Part shown: one piece after another, positions 1 through 11,506 of the stretch
Layout of the letters: every line of letters begins with the position of its first letter
Position numbering within the stretch: the first letter of the stretch is position 1
Assembly: GCA_022393335.1 (NCBI GenBank)
Contig: JAJEKB010001195.1
Location: forward strand, 1 to 64,000
Source: Macrotrachela quadricornifera
Taxonomy: Eukaryota > Rotifera > Eurotatoria > Philodinida > Philodinidae
Length of the DNA: 64,000 bases
Direction: 5' to 3'
Position numbers and translations under genes: made by a program
The notes under the pieces: generated by a model
Told to the model about the DNA's origin: nothing
The model's database searches: none
What the model saw: the letters and a program-made list of their open reading frames with translations, nothing else

Positions 1-463
1 ATTATGATTTGCGTCTTTTTTTTTTCGTATACATTGCTTTTTTTTTTCATTCCTTTACATTTCATGTATCCATGAGCAATTGAAAAATAAAATATACAAA
101 TTCAAAGTTTCTTTTTGTGGTTACTTGATTTACTTTGTAGCCGCCATTGACATGCTTTTTTTTTTTCTCTCTTTCTCTTGCTTATATAAACATATACTAT
201 AGTAGTATTGTTAAAATAAAGTGTATAGTAGCAACGAAAAGAACTTAACATTAAAGAGAAGAAGGAGAAAAACATAAAATCTTATGATGAATGTATCCAT
301 AAAAAAACATCATTTCTGTTTTGAATTGTTGCAGTCGTCAATTAATATCAATATAACTATTTTTGAATAATAAAAGAAAATTTATCTATAAAAGGTATTA
401 TTTTTTATATTAAGAAACAAAAAATACTAGAGATATTATAATATTCATTGTTTTTATTTTTTT
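1..463. other. Gene-free left edge
   Basis: AT-rich sequence with several T-runs, lying downstream of the minus-strand innexin. I see no coding exon or RNA gene; it probably holds the innexin 3' UTR and intergenic DNA. Confidence 0.5.
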
Positions 464-1878
464 TCAAATTGATGAATCATCAATATGCGTATATTGTTTA
501 TTTGATTTTATTTGATCATCATGATTATCATCTTTTTTAATCGATTTTAAATAAATTTTAAAAAGAGCATCAACAAGATTACTCATAATACTATCATTTG
601 TATTATAAGCAATAATTCGAAGTAAAACTATTCCATCCCATTTTAAATAATTTTCAATAAATTCTTTTTGTTCTTCATTTGTTAATTTTGATGTATTCAT
701 ATGAAGATATTTATAAATAAATGTATGACCAATATTAGTATAAATAGAAATAAGACATAATATAAGTGATATAAATGTAAGACTAATAAGAAATATAAGC
801 CATACCCAAATAATTAAAAATATAATTTCATTAAATAAATTTATTGGTAAATTACATTGTATTGCATACCAATGTTGATTTGAACCTAAATGTCGTACCA
901 TAAAATCACACATAACATTACGAGGAAACCATTTTGATTCATGTGATATATCATTTGTTCTAATATGAACTTTTTTTAATGTAGTTAAGAACCATTCAAT
1001 ACCAAATGTATGAAAAGGAAATGATAAAACAGAATTTAATAAAAAAAATTGACATAAACAATTAATTATATAAAGAATTTTAATAAATATATATAAAAAA
1101 CTTAATTGATAATCTTAAATAATATACAAAAAAATATTTTTTTTTATATTCTAATATATAATTATTTTATCTTACGATATCGATATTGACAATCGAATAA
1201 TTTTAATAAACGTATTAGAAACTTATAACGATCAACATTATATTTTGATGAATTAGATTCAAGAGCTATATGAATGTGTGATGCTATTTCATTAATATCT
1301 GTTTTCAAAATATTTCTTTTTATATTTTGAATTATTAAACGAAGATCAAAACCCATACGTCGACTTAAATTACGCCTATAAAAGCCAAATCAATGTAATT
1401 TGTTTTTTTTTCTGAGATGATTATAAATACATTACTTACCAAATCATATGAGGTAAATAGAATAATAATGCCATAACAATTAATATATATGGAACAAATT
1501 GATAATAAGCAATATGAAACTCAGAATTTTGTGTACGATGTGGAATTGATTGTCGACTAATTTCAAGATAATATGTACCTTTAAGCCAACATATACTATT
1601 CGTATAAGTTATTTGAGGTCCAGAAAATTGTGCTGGAGCCCAACATGAAATTGGTTCTCTACAAAATAAATATATCAAGTTTTATATTTTAATTAATTGT
1701 ATATAATCTTTGTTTTTTTCCCCTATATCTACCCAATGAATTGTTTAGCACTAACGAATGCAGTGAATGTAATTAGAAGAATAACAGTAAAACGATGATT
1801 AAGTCTATCAACAAGATCATCATCTACTTTATGTAATTGACCAACTTGTTCAAAAGCATTTGTAAATAACGATACCAT
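464..1878 (-). CDS. Innexin (gap-junction/hemichannel protein), 404 aa
   Basis: Innexins are four-pass membrane proteins that form invertebrate gap junctions and hemichannels at the plasma membrane. Four exons join in frame: 1878-1733, 1658-1440, 1375-1176 and 1113-464 (1215 nt). The first exon starts MVSLFTNAFEQVGQLHKVDDD and runs into TM1. The first extracellular loop carries two cysteines (PISCWAP and SICWL), followed by the innexin signature in the form YYQFVPYI just before TM2. The second loop also has two cysteines (VMCDF and AIQCNLP). Length and topology are usual for the family. It is divergent from a second innexin at 3197-5228, with 1.3 kb between start codons. The start is the first ATG of the frame in exon 1. 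Family assignment is secure; which innexin it is cannot be told. Confidence 0.93.
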
Positions 1879-3196
1879 GATTATTGTAAAATATGCGATT
1901 CTTTTTTTAAATACTTATCAAACATGATAATGATTTATACAAAAAAAGAGATAGAAAGAACAAGGCTAATACGTGACTATATTGTTAATGTATAAGGATA
2001 TTTGCATTGTAAAAAAAGAAGAAGAAGAAGAAAAGGTATTAAATTAGTTAGTTTTTATTCAATTTTTCTATGACCTCTTTTATTCTATATAGTTGTATGT
2101 GTAATAATTAAACTGATAGCATGTTGAATGAACAATAAAAGGAAGGAAGTAAAATATATATGTTGATGTTATTGATTTAATTATAAGTGTATATGTTATT
2201 CTTTTCGATGTGTGACAAACATTTTTCTTTTTGATTAAAATTATCCTTTTCTAACACGATAAATCTTTATAATCGATATAGTAGTTCTTTTAGAAAGACC
2301 CATAAACACACTTGTATAATAAATACAACTGATCTATTTCTGAATAACTATATTTTTAAATAATGTGAGTGATATAAATGTAAAAATGTTTTAGATCTTG
2401 TCTTTTTTTATTATTAATTATTCTAATTTTAAGAAAATTAATTCATTTATTTATCATGTCTACTCGGAAAATACTTTTCTCATTATATTTCATAGATTGA
2501 AGTTAAAAAGGGCATCAAATTATTTTCTATCACGATATCATCTCGAATTTCTTATTTAATAATTCAAATAATTACTTCCATAATGATAGAAAAAAAAAGA
2601 AAGAGTTAAATAATCGTAAAAATAAATGCTTTAGATGTATTTTGTTTTTCTTAAAGATATATTTGATAACATTCTCATGGTACATATATATATATATGTG
2701 TGTGATCATCTGGAGTACTATTATTCTAATCTAGACATCATCATCATCATCATCATCATCATCTATTTTGGTGAATGTAGGCAAGACACACACACACACA
2801 CACACATTTATTAAGTCGATTTATATGTTCGAGAAAATGATGAGATGACAAGTTTCCTTTCTACATCATTACTTGAACAGAACGAGAATAAACTAAACAA
2901 AGACTTTTGTGACGATAGAATAATTCATCATGATGAAGAGAGAAAAAGAAGTTAGTTCATTTAATTGTTCTCTAGTGAATGGATGTATGAAAACTTCGAT
3001 GTGAATATGTGCTTCATTGAGTGAGTGTATGCAAAAGAAGAGTTAGAGAAAGAGAAAAAAAAATCGAGAAAGAGACAGACATCAGTAAAATCTCTAGAGT
3101 GCTTTGAAAATAGATAAGAGAGACAAGAATGTGTGTTGAATAACTGAGCGTGCAACCATATAACGACAAGCGTACGTGTTCAGTTCGTTATTTAAA
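1879..3196. promoter_or_regulatory. Intergenic region shared by the two divergent innexins
   Basis: This 1.3 kb between two start codons on opposite strands must hold both promoters. It is AT-rich, with an (ATC)n run and an (AC)n run near 2736-2806. No exon is recognisable, and I cannot point to a specific TATA box or factor site with confidence. Confidence 0.5.
2736..2806. repeat. Microsatellites: (CAT)n then (AC)n
   Basis: A run of about nine CAT/ATC units (2736-2763) is followed 22 bp later by about ten AC units (2786-2806). Both lie in the shared upstream region of the two innexins and are likely length-polymorphic. Confidence 0.95.
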
Positions 3197-5228
3197 ATGA
3201 CAACATATCTCAAGCGTCCCTATCTCAGGTAAATTATTCTAATTTTGGTTTCATACTAATAATTATATAGAAAAAAGAAATTTTTATATAAGTCTGATAT
3301 TAGAAAAAGCAGGTGATAGTGTTTCCATGATAGTGGATTTATTAAAAGTTAATTTAAAAAATATGAAATTAAACAGATAGAAAAATTCTTTGAATATATA
3401 GATATACTTTATTGATCTATTCTACAAGAACAATTAGAAATAAAATAAAAAAAAATTATTGTTTTGATTCTATTCAAATTGAATTACTAGTGATTGAATT
3501 AATACATTTCTCTTGATTTATGACAATAATGTTATTTATTATGATGAACTGTTGATCAATATTATTCTAGGTTCGGAGATAAATGAAAAGATTTAATAAA
3601 TTTTGTTTCTTTTTGCATAAAATTAGCTTAAGTGTTAGAATTTCTAAAGCTAATCAATGTTAATTTTATAATATTACCTATAATTGATAAAAACATACTT
3701 AAATATTGACTAAATTGATTTTTTTTTCTCAGTTAGATTGAATAGTTCTTGATCTACATTTGACTATATAGAATTATGATATATTATCCAAAAATTTTCG
3801 TGAGAGAATATACATTCCAACTATCTTATTAATCATAACTTCATATTAATAGTAAAATATAAATGTTAAAATGAATTCGTGTTTTGAATATTAAATATTT
3901 AATATTCAAAGAAATTATTTTGAAAATAAATTTCTTATGTCATATGTCATCATAAATTATTTTTAAAGGTTATATAGTGAAAATAATTTTTATTTATTAT
4001 TCATCTTGTCAAAAAATTTGATATATAATACATGAAATAACTACATATTAAAAAAAAACTGTCTTCTTTTTAAATCAATAGGTTTGATTTCTACGCAATA
4101 CTTCGTTATTATAGTGGTTTTGGTCGATGTGATGATGATTTTGTTGATCGTTTATCACGTCATTATTCTGTTTTAATTTTTTCAATATTTATTCTTATTG
4201 TTTCTTCTGTACAATTTGTTGGTAAACCAATATCATGTTTTACTCCAGCATCATTTACTGATGCACATATAACATATGCAGATTTTGTTTGTTGGATATC
4301 TGATACATATTTTATTTCAATTGATAGAGAAATTCCTGAAATAGATGATTTTGAAACACGACAAGGTTCACATGTTATACGTTTTTATCAATATGTTCCA
4401 TTTATATTAATGTTACAAACATTTGGATTTTTTTTACCAGGATTTTTTTGGAGAAGTGGTTCATCACATTTTGGTGTATCATTACAAAAACATTTAGATC
4501 AACTTAATATGAGTCGTCATTCATTAGCTGAACCACCATTATATCGTCGACAATTAATACGAAATGTTGCTGCTCGTCTTGATCAATATTTTCGTATGCG
4601 TCCAAAAACAAAAATACCAAAATTAACAATATTTTATTTATTTATTAAATTTATTTATTTAATTAATATTCTTATACAATTAATTAGTTTACATTATTTA
4701 ATGGATTTTAATTTAAATATTAATGATTTATTTGAACGTTTTCTTATATATAGTAATACAGTACGTCATGCATCATTACAATTTCCAACAAATGTTTTAT
4801 GTGATTTTATTGTTCGATTTCTTGGAAAAAATAAACATCGACATACAGTACAATGTGTTTTACCAATAAATGTATTTAATGAAAAAATTTTTATTTTTTC
4901 TTATTTATGGTTAATATTATTATTTATATGTACAATATATAATTTAATTGTTCAATGGATTATATTTTTTTTATTTCATAGAAATATTATTGATACACGT
5001 CATCGTCGTATGCATCATACATCATCAAAACTAAGATTAAGTCATGATAACGGTGATGAAATTATACAAATACATGATTATCAACCTATAACAAAGAATT
5101 TTAGTCAACGTTATTTACAATGTGATGGAATTGTTATAATACGTTTATTAGATATTAATATTGATCTTGTTACAATGAGTGATTTAATGGATGATTTGTG
5201 GGAATTTTATAGAGTTGATCCACTTTAA
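3197..5228 (+). CDS. Innexin (second copy, divergent from the first), 392 aa
   Basis: Two exons: 3197-3228 (ten codons plus two bases, starting MTTYLKRPYLR) and 4082-5228, joined across an 853-bp intron that is very long for this window. TM1 is followed by loop 1 with two cysteines (PISCFTP and FVCWI), the signature FYQYVPFI before TM2, TM3 around residues 180-200, loop 2 with two cysteines (VLCDF and VQCVLP), and TM4. The motif order matches the minus-strand innexin, so the pair most likely arose by inverted duplication. The proteins have clearly diverged, especially in the C-terminal tail, which contains a histidine- and arginine-rich stretch (RHRRMHH). It should act as a gap-junction or hemichannel subunit in the plasma membrane, possibly together with its neighbour. 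Confidence 0.93.
3883..3910. repeat. Perfect 28-bp AT palindrome in the innexin intron
   Basis: The sequence from TTTGAATATTAAAT to its exact reverse complement is perfectly self-complementary with no spacer. It lies in the long intron of the plus-strand innexin. Confidence 0.9.
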
Positions 5229-5775
5229 ATATAATATTATATTTGACAAGAAATTTCTTCTTTTTTTTTCATGAATATTTTTATGCTTAGGGTAGTTATC
5301 TAATGAAGGACAAAATAAATTTATAGCTAAATGAATCAATCTATTTGAACTATATTATTTGTCATAATTATTCAGAAATACTAATTTCATTCCTTTTTTC
5401 TTTTAAAAGTTGAATTGGATTTTTAGGATTGAATTCTATAGACAATGATTTTTTTTTGAATATAGGAAATTATTTTATGAGAAAATAGTCAAATCTTTCA
5501 TATTATTTCGGTAAATTTAGATTGTATATAAATACATGAGACTGACTGTTTATAATCAATCTATGTAACGAAAGATCAGATATATGTATTAAAACCTTAT
5601 TTCAACAGTTTTACATGAATCATAAATCTGCTTCTATTAAACGTTCCATACTAAAACCTAATTTTGTTAATCCATTCAATTGAAAAATATTATTAGCACT
5701 GTTATATTGATAATGACATTGTTCATAGAATATTCTATCTAAACAATGTAAACTCTCTATTGAATACATTTATGT

Positions 5776-5940
5776 GATAATAGAACAATTATTACTTTAT
5801 CGTGGAAAAATTCAATTAGTTGACAATAGAGGTACAGAATTTGCTCGTCTATAGCGATACGCATTTGGGAAATTCACTCGAGAAATTGTTGAAACTGAAA
5901 AATATTGTATAAGAAAATTCATAAGATTACTAAACATTTT
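5776..5940 (+). pseudogene. Possible decayed coding fragment of unknown family
   Basis: Reading from 5776 gives a run with ordinary codon use (it includes LYRGKIQLVDNRGTEFARL), a TAG, then RYAFGKFTREIVETEKY in the same frame before the similarity to coding sequence fades. One in-frame stop inside an otherwise coding-like stretch suggests a gene fossil. I do not recognise the family, and chance cannot be excluded. Confidence 0.25.
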
Positions 5941-6230
5941 CCCTGATTTGTTTGCTTTTTTTTGTTCATTTATCCATAGTGATTATCTTGTTTCTGCGTA
6001 TTCGTTTGTGATATCTAGCTTTTACTATACGCCATATGAAGTGAAATCAACTATTTCTAATGTTTTAAAGAAACTTTGCCTCGTCTTCTGCTACCTTTTA
6101 CAGGTGTACCTGAACGTCGCATCTATAATTTTTTAAGACCTATCTGAATTTAGTACCAACATCTTTTAAAGCGCTATCAGAAAATCATATCTGTAGCTTT
6201 TAAGGGCTACACAGAACAGGCAATGAGTGT

Positions 6231-6783
6231 TGCAAAAGTTCTGTATTAATTTTATTTTAGGTATAACTCTGTGACACAATGTCGTAGAGATTTTATTGTT
6301 TTTGCTAGAAAGTGCGGTGTCTTGTGAAAAAATGTATGAAAGAATTTGATTAGAAATGTTTTCATATAAAATATATAGCTTCTGGTAGTCCTTCTCTCCC
6401 GAAGTAAAATTTATTTTTTTCGTCTACTATGAACAATGATGAAAAATTGATGATCTAGACGTTATTATAAAACATGTAGAAAATTCATTGTTTTTGTAAA
6501 ACAATACTGTTCTATGCTTACATCATAAAACTTAGATTAGACGGATAAACAGATAAGCTGTATAGTTATATGAAATTTCTTCTAAGTTTAAAAAGGTTGC
6601 AGAAGAGTTTTTCGACGCTTTCCGTTTCAAGATTTTTCTGAGAATTAAAGAAATGCTTCTAATTAGATTCTTTTATATTTTTTTGCACAAGACACTTTGC
6701 TCTGTCTAACGAAAAGAAAAGTAATCTCTACGATATTGCGTCGTAGAGTTATACTAAGAATAAACCTAATGCAGAACTTTTGC
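6231..6783. repeat. Degenerate inverted repeat (foldback-like)
   Basis: The left arm (6231-6360) begins TGCAAAAGTTCTG. The right arm (6650-6783) ends with its complement CAGAACTTTTGCA. Shared blocks in the same order include ATAACTCT, TCGTAGAGATT and GTGTCTTGTG. By eye the arms are about three-quarters identical over some 130 bp, around a 290-bp centre with no coding signal. This could be an old foldback or miniature transposon or an inverted duplication. Target-site duplications are not evident. Confidence 0.65.
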
Positions 6784-7612
6784 ATTATTCATCAAGGTAG
6801 CATTACGTTAAAAGGAAACTAGTAATTTTTGTATTACCAGTTACCAGGTAATTAGAAGAAACCAATTTTTCACAATAATCGCCCATATACACTTCTAGCC
6901 AAAATTATAAGATCATCTATCTGATTGCAACTATTTGTCCACTTTCAATCGCTGAAGACTCTTAAAGAAAGAAAAGTTTATGTAGCTATATACATTCGTC
7001 TATACTCTATTCAAATATTAAATCAGATTTCCTCGGCACTGTTTCCAAATTGAAATAAAGTAATGTTCATTAATTTCTATCGATTTTTATTTGGCCAAAA
7101 TTATAAAACCATTAACATATTTTTGTTATTTGTAAATCAGAGACACGTTAGTTTTTCTTGACAATTACACATTGAGAGATTTCCTTGAACTAACTAGCCA
7201 AGAAAATTTTTCTTTTTTTAATGGTAGATTCTGTACATCTGATTGATAAACAATACATGATCTGTAAAATTTCATTTGAATATTCATTCGTAATCATACA
7301 GAAAGAACATTTTTTTTATATTTTAAATTTTAAATTATTTAAAAATCTAATATTACTTATTCTATTCTTTGTCAACACAATATACGACATTTAATATAAA
7401 TCTTCCTTAATTTTTTTTTGAAAGACAACAAACCGTGCATTTTTTTTCTTCATATCGGTTTCAAGCAGCTACAAAAATTGCATCATCAACAATGTTCCGA
7501 CTACTTAAATCAAAAAGGTGTGTGACAAAAAAAAAAAAAAAGAAAAAAGATAATTTGTAAGAAATGAACAAAGAAGAAAAAACGTGATAAACTGCAGTTC
7601 TATTTGTACAAT

Positions 7613-7650
7613 GCACACACACACACATACATACACACATACACATGCAT
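7613..7650. repeat. AC-rich microsatellite
   Basis: An imperfect (AC)n/(ATAC)n tract lies downstream of the SLMAP-like gene. Short reading frames across it are products of the repeat. Confidence 0.9.
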
Positions 7651-7747
7651 ACTTCTCTATTCGTAGAGTTTCTTTTTGTGTTTTGTTTAGCACAGAAAAA
7701 AGAAAAGAAGATTTAGTGTTTTTTTTTAAGACGAAAAAGAAGAAATC

Positions 7748-10700
7748 TCACCATGATAAAAGACAAAAAAAAAGAAAAAAAATGAGCAAATAACAAGAAA
7801 GAAAAAAACAGAGATAAACACTAAGTAATTGATCATGTTCACTCTGTTTTGATACAATAGATTTTGATAATTGTTCAAGTTCAATTTGTTGTTGTTCAAG
7901 TAATTGATTACTATCATTCTTTTCTTTTGTAGAGCGTTGTTTTAATTGAACAAGTTCATCACGTATTGTATTATATTCAGATGTTAATGAACGATAACGT
8001 TCATCATCATTTCGATGTGAATCTTCCATAGAAACAAATCGTTCTAGACAAAAAAAAAAAGAACAGTCAAATAAATATATTTCTTTTTTTGTTTAATTTT
8101 ACCATTTGCTTCATTTAAATGTTCACGAAGTACATCAATTTGTTTTTGTGCATCAATTAATTCAAAATTATCTAAAATTATTAAATCAATTCTTTTAAAA
8201 ATTATTCTTATATAATCTTACATTCTTCAGTTGTATCTTTTATAGAAGATACATCATTATTCGTTATAGAAGATGTTGTTAATGATTCTTCAATACTATT
8301 ATCAGAATTTTTAATATTTGATTCATCTGAAATAATAATAAAAAAATATAAATTAATTTAAAAAAATGTTTTTTTGTTTTATAAACCTTCTGTTTCCTCT
8401 TCATTATAATTATGATTTACAGTTGAGTCAATTTCAACAGTTGGAATAATTGTTTGACGTTGTTGATTATTTTCATGTTGTTCAGATGAATTTAGTGATT
8501 GATTTATTTGTTCGATTTCTTCATTATCTGTTTGGATTGGAATATCATCAGGATGATTTGAATGGTCATTGTTTACAAGTGGATCTATAAATAAATAATG
8601 ATTATAATATGAATATTCTCTTATTTGATAGAATCTAGAAGTACATATACTCAAATATAAAGAAAGAATCAAGGATAAGCTGAAAATTTTAAGATGAACT
8701 TTTGCTTATTTTCTATCAAAATGAAAGTATTTCAGAAGAATTGAAAACTATGTTCTTTTTGAAATATGAGCTCAGAAATTATTTATTTACTTTTGTTTGA
8801 GAATAGTAAGAAAGCCTTTTGAAGGTCTGACAAAATAGTTTGGATGGAATATTTCTACACATTTACATATTTTTACTTTTGAGATTCTAAGTTGCAACCT
8901 TCATAATACATCAGTTGATAGAATAAAATCTACTCTGAAAAATGTATTATTTTAGTTTCATTGTATTTCTTTGATAAGAAACCAAGATTGTCGTTCTAAG
9001 AAATACTGCCGAAGAAAATGCTTATGACTTTACTTGTCTAAAACCCACATTCTAATTCGGTATCACATTTTGTACAGAATTATTTGTTCTGTAAAACTAT
9101 TCACGACAATTGTTTTTAATACTTTTGCAAAACCACTTGTGGAAGTAACAAATGAATGTTGATTTTTTTATTCAAGCTAATTTTTCAAATATTCTCTCAA
9201 TAAATTCATATTGTGAATGAGTATAAAATTCTGAGCCTAATTGGAACAAATATTTTATTTTTCATAAAGTCTGCTCGAGAAAAATATTGATTTTTGTTAG
9301 ATTAAACAAAATTTTGTATACCTTTGGATGAGGATTGTACACGAAATCGACCGTGTGTTTCAATATTATTTAAACCATTCTATAATAGATTAAATATTTA
9401 CATACTTAAACTTTTAAGAAAATAAAAATACTTGATTGATTTGTTCAGAATTAATATTAATTACAGGTTTTTGTTGTTGTAATCCTTCTAAATGATGTGT
9501 TCGTTGATAATAATTTTCAAATTCAGTTTGTATCCGTTGTCGTTCACTTTCAAGATCAGTACATCGAGTTTGAGACTCCTAAATAGAACAAAAAAAGAAA
9601 CCAAATTTTTAAATCTGAATTAAAACAAAAAAAAAGTAAATAATTGAATTTCATACTCTAAATTTATGTTCAAATTCAGTAAGTAAAGAACGTTGTTCAT
9701 CAAGTGATTGTACAAGTTGTTCAATTTCTTGTTTGTGTTGTTCATTTTGTTCGTCAAATCGTTTAAGTTCATCTTGAGCCATTTGCAATGAACATTCTAA
9801 AGATTTACTACGACCAATAGCATCTGCTCGTTCAAGTATCGCTTTTTCTAATTTTTCCTATAAAAAATAAATAAATAATTTAATACAAAACAAAGAAAAA
9901 AAATTTCAATTTAATTTTGTTCTATACTTTTGATTCTTTTTCAAATCTACTATGCGATTGTTTTAATTGAACTATTTCTTGTGTTGGAACATCTTCATTT
10001 GGATGCTAAAATGAAATGAAATAATTATTGTTTTCTTAATAATATTGATTTATACTTTAGTATGATAAATACGAATTTGATCTTCTAATGTATCAATACG
10101 TGCTAGAAGACGATCTTCATCAATAATTGCTTGCCAACCTTCATTCGATGCTTGTTGCGTATCACGTATTACACCTTGAAGATATTCTAATTTTTGTTCA
10201 AGCATTTGCTCACGATGCATAGCTTCCTAAAAACATGTTATCAAATATAATTAAATATTTCACATAAATAATTCTATTTTACTTGAAGGTATTGACCTAA
10301 TTGATATAATGTTTGAGTATTAATATCAAGCTCTTTCATATGGCCTAAAGATCGGTCAACAGGACTAAAAATAAAATTATATTAAAAATCGAAGAATTTA
10401 ATAGACTACCTTCGAGATAGAGCTTCATTACCATCACTATGATACAATTTAACTTCAATAATGATACAATTGTGAGTAGCTGAATGAAAGTAAAAATTTT
10501 TTTGTTATAAAATAAATAATAATAATATAAATGAATATATTACTTTTACGATTATTTTCAGTAACATCAACACCAAATTGAATAATATCTCCAGAATAAA
10601 TTTCAAATGGTAAACTTTCTTCATTACATTTACCCAATCTTTGATTATTAACAAATGTACCATTTGAACTTTTTGTATCTTGTAATAAAAACTAGAATAA

Positions 10701-11187
10701 TAATATAAGTTCATAGATGAATTTAAATCAATATTACAAGCTGAATAGTATATCGAACTTAAAAAGTCTATTTCTTTTTTTCACATACCTTTCCATTTTC
10801 ATACCAAAGTTTAGCATGTTGTCTTGAGAGAACTTTACAATCAAATATGGCATTATTTGGAAGAGCTTTAAGACGAGCAACAGCTCGACCAACTTTAACT
10901 GGTTCATTTAATGGAATGCAACGTTCTTGGAACGGATGTGAATTAGATCGACAACGGAATACACAACAGGGAAAAGACATCTGAGTTGATGATGATATAT
11001 TAAGTGATTGATGGGATGATGATGGAGATAAACTTCCATTTGTATTTGTTGATGAATTTAATGATGATGGAGATGAACCATCTTCCATCATAGTTAAAAC
11101 TAAATCACTCGGATAAAGAGAACCATTTGAATTTTCAAAAAGAAAACAGGATGTTGGTGATGATGAAGACGTATGATTATCCATCAT
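7748..11187 (-). CDS. SLMAP: SLMAP-like protein: FHA domain, coiled coils and C-terminal hydrophobic tail, 673 aa
   Basis: SLMAP is a tail-anchored membrane protein that, through its FHA domain, links phosphorylated partners to the STRIPAK phosphatase complex. Thirteen exons join in frame: 11187-10789, 10691-10544, 10479-10410, 10364-10283, 10226-10056, 10005-9928, 9857-9657, 9578-9432, 9379-9322, 8584-8387, 8326-8222, 8171-8103, 8043-7748. After a Ser-rich N-terminus, the FHA domain (about residues 75-180) carries the phosphopeptide-binding motifs [15 protein letters not shown] and DTKSSNGTF, then [14 protein letters not shown], very like vertebrate SLMAP. Long Glu/Gln-rich coiled coils follow. 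The last exon ends in a hydrophobic segment ([19 protein letters not shown]), fitting a tail anchor. A splice acceptor-like TTAG abuts the start ATG. Doubt: a GTGTTT donor at 7821 could instead remove this tail. Confidence 0.88.
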
Positions 11188-11506
11188 CTAATAAAAATAA
11201 AGAAAAAAAAACAAAAACTATTAATTTTATACATTAATTAAATAAAAAGAAAAATATTCGATTATTTTTACATTATCTGATTAATGACCATTTGAGAGAA
11301 GTAATAAGAAATAAAAAATGAGGACGAACATAAAAGTAGATTAAAGATGTCATTGAAGATATTTTTTATTTTTTTTTTGGTTACGCTTGAAAAAGTTTTT
11401 TTTTATCTAAAAAACCAAATTATCTTTTTATAACATTATAATTATATTCGTAAAAAAAACGAAAACAATTAACAATTGGTACCGTAAAAAAAAAATACAA
11501 TAATAC
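11188..11506. other. Short intergenic region
   Basis: 319 bp between the BTB-Kelch stop codon and the SLMAP-like start codon, both genes on the minus strand. It is AT-rich with poly-T tracts. It should contain the SLMAP-like promoter or a trans-splice acceptor and the upstream gene's neighbours' UTRs; no further feature is visible. Confidence 0.5.

Larger units (their letters stand above)
5229..7747. other. Gene-poor interval with inverted repeat
   Basis: No intact gene was found across 2.5 kb. It holds a possible coding fossil near 5776-5940, a degenerate inverted repeat with arms 6231-6360 and 6650-6783, an AC-rich microsatellite near 7613-7650 and long purine/pyrimidine tracts just downstream of the SLMAP-like stop codon. 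Confidence 0.55.

Noticed and set aside
7461..7793. Several overlapping short frames near the AC repeat
   Set aside because: Products of the microsatellite and A/T runs on both strands.
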